The position numbers and the translations under genes are program-made. Below are positions 54,343 through 62,477 of a stretch of 64,000 nt of DNA, piece by piece (position 1 is the stretch's first letter; every line of letters begins with the position of its first letter). The stretch is taken from positions 310,001 through 374,000 of the forward strand of contig JADJPU010000001.1 in the NCBI GenBank assembly GCA_016713115.1, read 5' to 3'. This DNA comes from Cellvibrionales bacterium (lineage in GTDB: Bacteria > Pseudomonadota > Gammaproteobacteria > Pseudomonadales > UBA7239). The notes beneath the pieces are model-generated. The model was not told where the DNA came from. It saw only the letters and a program-made list of their open reading frames with translations, and made no database searches.

Positions 54343-55865
54343 CTAGTCGCCAGAAGGCTGCGGCGGTGCAACGGCACTGCGATTAAATACCACCTGCAAA
54401 AACACGCGGAAAGTGACCCACAACGAGCGCAAGCTCCAGTGTTTCAAGGCGTAAAACACGCGGCGCGGCGTAAAGTAAAAACGCAAATTGGCGCGGCGAA
54501 TTGCCCTGCCCAGTGGATAACCGTAAACACGCTCATACCACGAGGTGTAATCACGATAACTGCCGCTGTCCACCTTGGCTGCATCCAGCGTGATGGCTTC
54601 ATTTTCTTTAAGAGCCAAGGTAAACAGTGGCGTATTGGGCTGCGGAATTACGGTAAAGAAATACGCCAAAGTCATCGGTGTAGTCAGCGCAAAGTTGATA
54701 GTCGCTTCCACTTCTTTGGCTGTTTCCGTCGGAAAACCCAACATAAAAAAACAAGTCACCTGAATACCGCGTGCATTAAACAATTCCAGCGCATGCTTGG
54801 CTTTAGCAATATCGAGATGCTTTTCAATCAGAGTTTGCAAACGCGGAGTGACCGTTTCAATGGCTATGCACACAGCATAGGTACCGCCATTACACATCGC
54901 ATCCACGGTTTCTTTGTCTAAAATATCGGCGCGCAAACCATTGGGGAAAGCAAACTTCATTTTGCCAGGCCAGCGCCGCTGCACTTCGCGCATCAATTCG
55001 CGCACACGCGGTTTATGCAGATTAAAAATATCATCTTCAATATGAAACTCATCCACACCGTAATTTGTGTATAGATGTTCTATATCCGCAATCACGCGCT
55101 CTACGCTGTGATACACGAATTTTTTACTAAAAATATCGTGACAGTAATTACACAAATACGGGCAGCCACGCGAGGTAAACAAAGGCGCATAGCGTTTGCC
55201 TTTCAAGTTGGCCGCATGATTGGGTTTACCTGCGTACAGCGCAAAATCCACCAAATCCCATGCTGGCATGGACAGCACATCAATATCAGGAATGAAATCT
55301 TGTTTTTTGCTGAGATGCAGCGAACCATCCGGCAAGCGGCGAGAAAAACCGGCAATGTCATCGTTCAATTCTGTGTTGCATGCCAAGCGATACAGCGCTT
55401 CAGGAAAGGTGCGATCTGCCGGCCCTTCAAACACCCAATCCATCGAGGCTTCTTCCAACACAGCGACGGAATTATTGAGTGCGTAAGGGCCGCCCATCAC
55501 CGTAATGATATTAGGGTTGATGCGTTTAGCGGCTCTCGCCACGCTGTAACTGGCTTGCGCCTCAAAATTGAGTGCAGAAAAACCGATCACATCCGGCTGA
55601 AACTCACGCAGTAGCGGCAACAAATCTTCCACTGACATTTCAGCCACTTTCATGTCGATCATTTTAATGGTGATGTCGTCACCGAAGCGTTCACGCAGCG
55701 AAGAGGTGAGATACAACAAACCCAGTGGTGGCGATTGAATCGCTGCCACCACTTTTGATACGGTTTTAATAACAAGACATTCAAACGACGCAGAGAACCC
55801 ACCTCGTTGACAGGATGTGTCGGCACAAACGGCACAGCAGCCGCAGCATCAGTCGCTATAACCAT
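54343..55865 (-). CDS. B12-binding-domain radical SAM protein (frameshifted N-terminus)
   Basis: About 507 residues when repaired. The N-terminal cobalamin-binding-like domain is split: LRRLNVLLLKPYQ lies in one frame and VAAIQSPPLGLLYLTSSLR in the next, joined at the A4 run 55753-55756 (one A missing). The radical SAM motif is RGCPYLCNYC. The C-terminal part ends in a basic region with an amphipathic or membrane-proximal helix (RRVFYALKHWSL). Start ATG 55865 is provisional, as no ribosome site is clear. Such enzymes build or methylate diverse natural products, lipids or hopanoids. The substrate cannot be deduced here. It follows comM on the same strand. Confidence 0.75.
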
Positions 55866-55944
55866 GATTTTTACAGTGGGATTCAATATTTTATTTATTG
55901 GATCCACTATGCCAGAGCAAAATAGCGCAAACAAGCTGACTGCA

Positions 55945-57450
55945 CTAAATGCCACCACGATCCATATTGCGGTAACTCAGCGCCTCGCGCAGATGACCAG
56001 TTTGAATACTCTCGCTACTCGCCAAGTCGGCAATCGTGCGCGCCACTTTCAACACGCGGTGATACGCCCGCGCTGACAGCCCCAGCTTCTCCATCGCGCG
56101 CGCCATCAGTTCGCGCTGTTCCTCATTCAATGTGCAGTGTTGTTCGATTTCTCGCGTGCCCAAGGCTGTATTGTTTTTAGCTTGCCGCTGCCATTGGCGT
56201 TCACGCGCCGCACACACCCGCTCGCGCACAGTCTGCGAGCTCTCGCCCGCCGCCATGGGCGACAGCACTTCGCCTTGCGGCAGCGCCGGCACTATTACAT
56301 GCATGTCGATGCGATCTAACAGCGGCCCCGACAAACGATCGCGGTAGCGCCGAATTTGCTCCGGCTTGCAGCGGCACTGCACGCGCGTATCGCCCGCGTG
56401 ACCACAGGGACAGGGGTTCATCGCCGCCACCAACTGAAAGCGCGCGGGGTACTGCACTTGTGCGTTGGCGCGCGCGATCAAAATTTCGCCGTACTCCAGC
56501 GGCTCTCGCAGCACTTCCAATACCGTGCGAGAAAACTCCGGCAGTTCATCGAGAAACAGCACGCCGTGGTGCGCCAGCGAAATTTCACCCGGACGCGGCT
56601 GACTGCCGCCACCCACCAATGCCACGGCAGAAGCGGTGTGATGTGGTTGGCGGAATGGCCGCCCGCGCAACAGCGACTGACCGCGACCCGCCACCGAATA
56701 AATCGACGCAATTTCCAGCATTTCTTCATCGCGCAGCGGCGGCAACAAGGCGGGTAAGCGCTGCGCCAACATGGTTTTTCCGGTGCCGGGCGGCCCGCAA
56801 AACAGCAAGTTATGCCCGCCGGCAGCGGCCACTTCCAGAGCGCGCTTGGCGGCGATTTGACCGCGCACATCGGCGAGATCCCACTGCGCATGTGCCGTAA
56901 CAATTTCTGATTTTTTGCGCGACAACAGTGGCAACTTTTCTTGATCGTGCAAATGCGCGCACACTTCCAACAAATGTTTGGCGACATGCATGGTGCAACC
57001 GCTGTATTGCGCGGCTTCTTCGCTGTTGGCGTGCGGCAGCAGCAAAGTGCGTTGGTCTTTTGCGCAAGCCATCGCCGCCGTCAATGCGCCGCTCACGGCG
57101 CGCAATTCACCCGATAACGCCAATTCACCGATGCACTCCAAATTTTCCAGCGCCTCTGCAGGAATTTGACCAGACGCGGCGAGAATACCGAGCGCAATCG
57201 CCAAATCGTAACGCCCGCCTTCTTTGGGCAAATCAGCCGGTGCGAGATTGATGGTGATACGCTTGGGCGGAAAATCAAAACCGGCATTGAGCAGCGCGCT
57301 GCGCACGCGGTCTTTGCTCTCTTTCACCGCCGTTTCCGGCAGACCGACAATCGACAACTGCGGCATGCCATTCGACAGATGCGTTTCTACGGTGACGAGG
57401 GGTGCGTGCACACCCAATTGCGCACGCGAACGAACCACAGCCAATGACAT
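55945..57450 (-). CDS. comM: Mg-chelatase-like ATPase ComM (YifB)
   Basis: AAA+ hexamer that promotes branch migration during natural transformation and recombination. 501 residues. The N-terminal Lon-protease-like domain contains GLPETAVKESKDRVRSAL. The chelatase domain has Walker A CGPPGTGKTML, Walker B LFLDELPEF, a PHHTASAVALVGGG finger and NPCPCGH. The C-terminal domain includes SARAYHRVLKVARTIADL. In Pseudomonas it neighbours glnK-amtB and ubiK; here modABC and a GATase gene lie between. Confidence 0.96.
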   Translation of the reverse strand: MSLAVVRSRAQLGVHAPLVTVETHLSNGMPQLSIVGLPETAVKESKDRVRSALLNAGFDFPPKRITINLAPADLPKEGGRYDLAIALGILAASGQIPAEALENLECIGELALSGELRAVSGALTAAMACAKDQRTLLLPHANSEEAAQYSGCTMHVAKHLLEVCAHLHDQEKLPLLSRKKSEIVTAHAQWDLADVRGQIAAKRALEVAAAGGHNLLFCGPPGTGKTMLAQRLPALLPPLRDEEMLEIASIYSVAGRGQSLLRGRPFRQPHHTASAVALVGGGSQPRPGEISLAHHGVLFLDELPEFSRTVLEVLREPLEYGEILIARANAQVQYPARFQLVAAMNPCPCGHAGDTRVQCRCKPEQIRRYRDRLSGPLLDRIDMHVIVPALPQGEVLSPMAAGESSQTVRERVCAARERQWQRQAKNNTALGTREIEQHCTLNEEQRELMARAMEKLGLSARAYHRVLKVARTIADLASSESIQTGHLREALSYRNMDRGGI

Positions 57451-57562
57451 GGCAAACTCCTTCCTTGGTGAATGTACTGCTCCGAGGCGCGCATTGTAGC
57501 GGGCGAGCCACCAAAGCTGTCAAAATCCTCCACCATGACATGTCTTTTTTCAGGAATGATGA

Positions 57563-58327
57563 GTGAAGCTATCAACCCACATTTACCGCAAGCTGCTAGT
57601 TAGTCTGTGCCTCAGCTTGAGCGCGCCGTTGGCGATGGCAGACAACATAGCCGTCGCTGTTGCCTCCAACTTTGCTGAACCCATGCAGGAAATCGCCACC
57701 GTCTTTGAGAAAAACACGGGGCATAAAGTACAGCTATCGCCTACATCCACCGGCAAACTCTACTCACAAATCAAAAACGGCGCGCCATTTGAAATTTTTC
57801 TCAGCGCCGATGACACAACAACCCTCCTGTTAGAAAAAGAAGGGCAAGCGGTGATTGACAGCCACTTCACCTATGCCACTGGGAAATTGGTGCTGTGGTC
57901 TGCCAAACCTAATTTTGTGGATGAGCAAGCAACCGCACTCAAAAACGGGCAGTTTTCGCATTTAGCCATCGCCAACCCTGCAACTGCACCCTACGGCGTT
58001 GCAGCCATCGAAACGCTAAAAAAACTGAATTTGTTGACGGCTGTACAAGCTAAATTGGTGCAGGGCGACAACATCACGCAGACATTTCAATTCGTCAGCA
58101 CCGGCAATGCTGAATTGGGTTTTGTGGCTTTATCGCAAGTGTACAAAGACGGAAAAATCACCAGCGGCTCAGCGTGGATAGTAACGCCTGCGCTGTACGA
58201 ACCGCTGCACCAAGACGCTGTGCTGTTGCACAAAGGCAGCAGCAAACCCGCCGCCAAAGCACTGTTCGATTTTCTAAAAGGCGATGCAGCGAAGCAAATT
58301 ATTCGCCGCTACGGTTACGACATCTGA
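57563..58327 (+). CDS. modA: Molybdate ABC transporter substrate-binding protein ModA
   Basis: 254 residues from GTG 57563 with AGGA upstream; an ATG just before it is in another frame. The signal peptide is residues 1-26 (ending AMA). The mature protein begins DNIAVAVASNFAEPM, typical of ModA, with the ligand-binding TSTGKLYSQIKNG and a closing NPATAPYGVAA. It binds molybdate in the periplasm for ModBC. It is 4 bp upstream of modB. No ModE-type operator was found in the 112 bp before it. Confidence 0.95.
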   Translation: MKLSTHIYRKLLVSLCLSLSAPLAMADNIAVAVASNFAEPMQEIATVFEKNTGHKVQLSPTSTGKLYSQIKNGAPFEIFLSADDTTTLLLEKEGQAVIDSHFTYATGKLVLWSAKPNFVDEQATALKNGQFSHLAIANPATAPYGVAAIETLKKLNLLTAVQAKLVQGDNITQTFQFVSTGNAELGFVALSQVYKDGKITSGSAWIVTPALYEPLHQDAVLLHKGSSKPAAKALFDFLKGDAAKQIIRRYGYDI

Positions 58328-58331
58328 ACCC

Positions 58332-59006
58332 GTGAACCCCGCTGATCTCGCCGCCATCTGGCTGACGCTAAAACTGGCCACCCTCACCACGCTCTTGCTG
58401 CTGTTGATCGGCACGCCGCTGGCATGGTGGCTGGCGCGAACCCGCTGGCGGCTGGCGGGGGTGGTGCATGTCTTGGTGGCGATGCCCTTGGTGCTGCCGC
58501 CCACGGTGATCGGCTTCTACTTGCTGCTGTTGATGGGGCCGCACGGTTTTGTGGGGCAACTGACGCAAATACTGGGCATCGGTCTCTTGCCTTTTAGCTT
58601 TACCGGCTTGGTGGTGGCCTCGGTGCTGTACTCCATGCCCTTCGTGGTGCAGCCCTTGCACAACGCTTTTGAGTCGCTGGATGCATCCTTACTCGATGCC
58701 GCCGCCCTGCTGCGCGCGCGCCCACTCGACTGTTTTTTGCACATCGTGCTGCCGCTCTCGGCTCCCGCTTATGTCACAGCCGCCATCCTCGGTTTTGCCC
58801 ATACGGTGGGCGAATTCGGCGTGGTGTTGATGCTGGGCGGCAATATTCCGGGCGCGACACAAGTACTGTCGGTGCAGATCTACAACCATGTGGAAGCCCT
58901 GCAATACGGTCACGCGCACTGGCTAGCCGGTGGTTTGATGCTGTTCAGCTTCGCAGTGCTGTCTGCGCTGTACGGCCTGCGCAAAAGTGGTGGCTTGCGT
59001 GTCTGA
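58332..59006 (+). CDS. modB: Molybdate ABC transporter permease ModB
   Basis: 224 residues from GTG 58332 (V-N-P-A-D-L). Five or six transmembrane helices are visible. The EAA loop reads DAAALLRARPLDCFLHIVLPL, and a GxxxxxxGEFG-type region (GFAHTVGEFGVVLMLGGNIPG) is characteristic of ModB. Coupled to modA (4 bp gap) and to modC (8 bp overlap). Confidence 0.95.
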   Translation: MNPADLAAIWLTLKLATLTTLLLLLIGTPLAWWLARTRWRLAGVVHVLVAMPLVLPPTVIGFYLLLLMGPHGFVGQLTQILGIGLLPFSFTGLVVASVLYSMPFVVQPLHNAFESLDASLLDAAALLRARPLDCFLHIVLPLSAPAYVTAAILGFAHTVGEFGVVLMLGGNIPGATQVLSVQIYNHVEALQYGHAHWLAGGLMLFSFAVLSALYGLRKSGGLRV

Positions 59007-60084
59007 TGCTGAGCATTTGCTGCAACTGGATATCCAACTCGCGCTGGGCACCTTCTCCCTGCAATGCCAGCTAAACCTGCCCACCAGCGGCTTTACCGTG
59101 ATCTGTGGGCGTTCAGGCTGCGGCAAAACCACGCTGCTGCGCTGCATCGCGGGGCTTGCGCCGAATAGCGGAAGCGTACGGTTTCGCGGCACCCGCTGGC
59201 AGGATGCTGCGCTTCATCTCCCCCCTTGGCAGCGCCCCGTCGCCTATGTATTCCAGCAGCCGACGCTGTTCCCGCATCTCACCGTGCGCGGCAATCTGCT
59301 GTTTGCATTCAAGCGCGTGCCGCCCGCTGCGCGCCGTATCCAATTTGACGATGCGGTGAATTGGCTGGGCTTGGAGGATTTACTGGAGCGCAAACCGGCA
59401 GCCTTGTCTGGCGGGCAGCAACAGCGCGTGGCCGTGACGCGCGCCCTGCTGGCAAACCCCGAACTGCTGTTGATGGATGAGCCGCTGGCCAGCCTCGACA
59501 TCGACAGCAAGCTCGACATCCTGCCCTACCTCGAACGCCTGCGCTCGCATTTGGGCATCCCTGTCATCTATGTCACCCACGCGCCGGATGAAATGAGTCG
59601 CCTCGCGGATCATCTGGTGCTGCTGGACAGCGGTCGCGTGCTGGCACAGGGCGCGTTGAATGAAGTGCTGACCAATGCCAGCTTGCCGCTCGCGCAGCAC
59701 CAGGAAGCCGCCGCTGTGCTGGATGCCGTTATCGCCGCGCACGATACGCACTACCAACTCACGCAGCTCACCGTGGGCGATGCTTCCTTGCGCGTGCCGT
59801 TGTCCGCCCTGCCGGTGGGCAGCCGCACACGCATACGCATTTTGGCGCGCGATGTCAGCCTCGCGCTGGAATCACCGCAGCACAGCAGTATTCAAAATGA
59901 TTTACCAGCGCGCGTGCTGGATATTCAAATGCAAAACGATGCACCCTACGCACTGGTGCGTTTGGCCGCAGCCGATGCGGTACTGCTGGCGCGCATCACG
60001 CGCCGCGCCGTCGATCAACTGCAACTCACACCAAATATGATCGTGCATGCACAAGTAAAAGCCGTTGCGTTAATTCCACACTGA
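58999..60084 (+). CDS. modC: Molybdate ABC transporter ATP-binding protein ModC
   Basis: 361 residues from GTG 58999. Walker A is GRSGCGKTTLL, the signature is LSGGQQQRVA, and Walker B is LLLMDEPLASLD, with H-loop YVTHAPDEM. The C-terminal TOBE/Mop domain (about 295-361, ARVLDIQM to VHAQVKAVAL) binds molybdate in other ModC proteins. GTG 58987 and 58990 are alternative starts. Third gene of modABC. Its stop is 4 bp from the convergent GATase gene. Confidence 0.95.
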   Translation: MSDAEHLLQLDIQLALGTFSLQCQLNLPTSGFTVICGRSGCGKTTLLRCIAGLAPNSGSVRFRGTRWQDAALHLPPWQRPVAYVFQQPTLFPHLTVRGNLLFAFKRVPPAARRIQFDDAVNWLGLEDLLERKPAALSGGQQQRVAVTRALLANPELLLMDEPLASLDIDSKLDILPYLERLRSHLGIPVIYVTHAPDEMSRLADHLVLLDSGRVLAQGALNEVLTNASLPLAQHQEAAAVLDAVIAAHDTHYQLTQLTVGDASLRVPLSALPVGSRTRIRILARDVSLALESPQHSSIQNDLPARVLDIQMQNDAPYALVRLAAADAVLLARITRRAVDQLQLTPNMIVHAQVKAVALIPH

Positions 60085-60088
60085 GCAC

Positions 60089-60799
60089 TCAAACTCGCAA
60101 CAAAAAACGCAGCACAGATTCCATCAAGACATTGATGTCGGCGTATTTTTTAGCCGGCGCATGCAAAATACTTTCTGCGGATTGGATATACGGTTTGCCG
60201 CTCACCAACTCGCGTTTTTCCTGCGCCTCTGCGTTATCGGCATCCACAAAAGCTTTTGCGCTCTCTGCATCTGTTTCCAGATGAAATTGCAAGCCAATAA
60301 TATTTTTTTCGAGCTGAAATGCTTGGTTTTCACAGGCCGCACTGCGCGCCAAATGCACTGCGCCCTGCGGCAGCGCAAAAGTTTCGCCGTGCCAGTGAAA
60401 CACATCCGTTTGCCCAGGAAATTGAAAAACAGTTTCAGCCTGTGGAATGCCCTGCACGGGAAACCAACCAATTTCTTTTTCAGTATTGGGATACACCCGC
60501 GCGCCTAGCGCACTGGCAATCAACTGTGCGCCAAGACAAATCCCCAACACTGCCGCGCCACGCTGCATCACCGCGCGCAAAAATTGTTTTTCTGCAATCA
60601 ACCACGGCAGTTGCGCTTCGTCGTTCACGCTCATCGGCCCACCGAGGGCAATCACCAAATCAAAACCCTCAGGCGATGGCAGCACCGGGGTTTGATCGTA
60701 GAAATAGGTGAATGTCACCGCCGCTTTTTGTGTCACCAACCACGGCGCAATGCTGCCCAAACCTTCATTGGCAACGTGTTGCAATACGTGCACTTTCAT
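60089..60799 (-). CDS. Class I glutamine amidotransferase-like protein
   Basis: 236 residues from ATG 60799 with AGGA upstream; a longer start reads over ubiK in another frame and is rejected. The GATase triad cysteine is in GICLGAQLIASALGARV, and the Glu/His pair is in GLQFHLETD; HWHGETF and ALGGPMSV are also present. Such stand-alone proteins are annotated as GMP-synthase-like or gamma-glutamyl hydrolases, but the true substrate is unknown. It lies downstream of ubiK on the same strand with 16 bp between. Confidence 0.85.
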   Translation of the reverse strand: MKVHVLQHVANEGLGSIAPWLVTQKAAVTFTYFYDQTPVLPSPEGFDLVIALGGPMSVNDEAQLPWLIAEKQFLRAVMQRGAAVLGICLGAQLIASALGARVYPNTEKEIGWFPVQGIPQAETVFQFPGQTDVFHWHGETFALPQGAVHLARSAACENQAFQLEKNIIGLQFHLETDAESAKAFVDADNAEAQEKRELVSGKPYIQSAESILHAPAKKYADINVLMESVLRFLLRV

Positions 60800-60815
60800 T
60801 TTGTGTTTTCCTGAT

Positions 60816-61058
60816 TTATTGCAAAGCCGCCAGTTGTTGCTCGGCCTGCTCCAAACGCTCGCGCGTGCGCGCCAGCACTTTGCACTGCGCATCAAATTCC
60901 GCGCGATTCACTAAATCCAAACGCGACAGCGCCGATTGCAACAGCGCGTGCAAAATCTTTTCCAATTCTTCCGGCGGCGGCAGCGGCCCACCCGCCAACT
61001 GCCCGTTCAGCTGGGCAGCCAATTTATTGAGTAGATCGACAGGGATGTTGAAAGCCAT
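60816..61058 (-). CDS. ubiK: Ubiquinone biosynthesis accessory factor UbiK
   Basis: 80 residues of the BMFP/YqiC family, an amphipathic helix plus a trimeric coiled coil that aids the ubiquinone-synthesis complex with UbiJ. It shows LLNKLAAQLNGQL and a C-terminal heptad region (RTRERLEQAEQQLAALQ). The divergent neighbour is the nitrogen-regulated torF-glnK-amtB operon. This pairing is also seen in Pseudomonas. Confidence 0.9.
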   Translation of the reverse strand: MAFNIPVDLLNKLAAQLNGQLAGGPLPPPEELEKILHALLQSALSRLDLVNRAEFDAQCKVLARTRERLEQAEQQLAALQ

Positions 61059-61161
61059 GGTTGAGCACTCACCATACGGAAGGGGCGCTCACTATAAAGG
61101 TGCAGACACGCACCAGAAACCCTCGCCCACTCATCAGGCCGCCCCATCACGAAGCACACCC

Positions 61162-61176
61162 GCACAAATTGAGTGC
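61162..61176. promoter_or_regulatory. NtrC-like binding site upstream of torF-glnK-amtB
   Basis: GCACAAATTGAGTGC matches 8 of 10 fixed positions of the NtrC operator GCACC-N5-GGTGC. It ends about 85 bp upstream of the sigma-54 promoter, in the range used by NtrC enhancers. A second, inverted motif GGTGC-N6-GCACC lies at 61099-61114. Confidence 0.6.
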
Positions 61177-61261
61177 ATTCACCGAGTTGGCGTTTCACAT
61201 TTTCTTGATCTTTTGTGAACACACATACATTAACTATCTGTTTATAAAAGAAAAAAACGAA

Positions 61262-61278
61262 TTGGCACGGTTATTGAT
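61262..61278 (+). promoter_or_regulatory. Sigma-54 (RpoN) promoter of torF-glnK-amtB
   Basis: TTGGCACG at the -24 position, four bases, then TTGAT at -12. The GG and GA dinucleotides are 12 bp apart, the required spacing. The -12 element deviates from TTGCA in two positions. Regulation by RpoN with NtrC during nitrogen limitation is the expected reading for glnK-amtB. Confidence 0.8.
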
Positions 61279-61331
61279 AGTGAGATAAGTGAACAAGTAT
61301 CTGTTCCAACCCTCACTTTGGAGTGTGCCCT

Positions 61332-62081
61332 ATGAAGATCAACAACGCAGTCAAAGCAGTCGCCGCTAGCGCGCTCATGCTGACCGGTTCACAAGTCATG
61401 TCGCTGGAATTGGGCGCAGGCTTTGAAGGCAGCGCCAATATCGGCCTGTTCAGCAACTACATGTGGCGCGGCGTAAGCCAAACGCGCAACGGCGTAGCAC
61501 TACAAAGGTGGCGTGGACATCACGCACTCCTCCGGTTTCTACGCCGGCACTTGGATGTCTAATGTGAATTTCAAACTTGCGCCCAAAGCGCATACCGAGC
61601 AAGACATTTATGTAGGTTACGGCTTTGCCGTTGGCGATTTCGCATTTGACTTCAAACGCACGCAATACATTTATGACAATGCCAACGCGCTCGACTTTGG
61701 CGAAACCCACGCGCAAGTGAGCTATGCAACGGACGATCTCGGAACTTTTGCTATCGGCGCGGACTACTCCAGTGACACGCCAATTGCCAACCCGACAGCG
61801 CCCTACACTACTACGGCTCGTACACCTATTCGTTGCCGATGGAAATCGGTTTGACCGCCACCCTTGGCCGCTACGACTTCAAAGACGCTGGCTGGGTCGG
61901 CGGTACCGATTCTCAATATTCGTACTACAACATCGGCGTAGCGAAAGAGTTTTACGGCATCAATGTTGGTTTGGCATACACCGACACCAACATCGACGAA
62001 AGCAACTGCAGCGTGTTTGCCGGCGGTGACAGCTACTGCGGCGGCGCCTTGGTGTTGTCTGCTGTGAAAACTTTCAAATAA
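61332..62081 (+). CDS. TorF-family putative outer-membrane porin (two frameshifts)
   Basis: 249 residues when repaired. A signal peptide precedes LGAGFEGSANIGLFSNYMWR, the start of the TIGR02001-like family. The frames change at 61504-61506 (AAA instead of AA, before GGVDITHSSGF) and at 61801-61803 (CCC where one more C is expected, before YYGSYTYSLPME). The C-terminus ends in FK as in beta-barrel proteins. It lies 24 bp upstream of glnK behind the sigma-54 promoter. In Pseudomonas a similar porin gene neighbours this locus. A role in nitrogen-source uptake through the outer membrane is inference. Confidence 0.75.
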
Positions 62082-62105
62082 CGCATTCTCAACCGGAGGT
62101 ATTTT

Positions 62106-62444
62106 ATGAAACTGGTTACTGCCATTATCAAGCCCTTCAAACTGGACGATGTGCGCGAAGCACTGTCTGACATCGGCGTACAAGGCATTACAGCTAGCGA
62201 AGTCAAAGGTTTCGGTCGACAAAAAGGCCACACCGAGTTGTATCGCGGCGCAGAATATGTGGTCGATTTCCTGCCTAAAGTAAAACTGGAAATTGCCGTT
62301 GCCGATGAGCAAGTAGATGCCGTCATTGAAGCGGTTTCTCACGCCGCTAACACCGGCAAAATTGGCGACGGAAAAATCTTTGTCACCGCGCTGGAACAAG
62401 TCATTCGCATTCGTACCGGTGAAACCGGCAACGCTGCCGTTTGA
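62106..62444 (+). CDS. glnK: Nitrogen regulatory PII protein GlnK
   Basis: 112 residues. Ligands are ATP, ADP and 2-oxoglutarate; the target is AmtB, and UTase modifies the T-loop tyrosine. The T-loop reads RGAEYVVDFLPK with Y51. MKLVTAIIKPFKLDDVREAL and KIGDGKIFVTALEQVIRIRTGE are family signatures. GGAGGT lies 7 bp before ATG. It sits 33 bp upstream of amtB, the normal pair. Confidence 0.97.
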   Translation: MKLVTAIIKPFKLDDVREALSDIGVQGITASEVKGFGRQKGHTELYRGAEYVVDFLPKVKLEIAVADEQVDAVIEAVSHAANTGKIGDGKIFVTALEQVIRIRTGETGNAAV

Positions 62445-62477
62445 TCGCCACTACCTAATCATTACTGGAGGTTTACT

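Noticed and set aside
55866..55958. Upstream hydrophobic extension of the B12 radical SAM gene
   Set aside because: It overlaps the comM end and is not a feature of this family; uncertain, so the start at 55865 is provisional.
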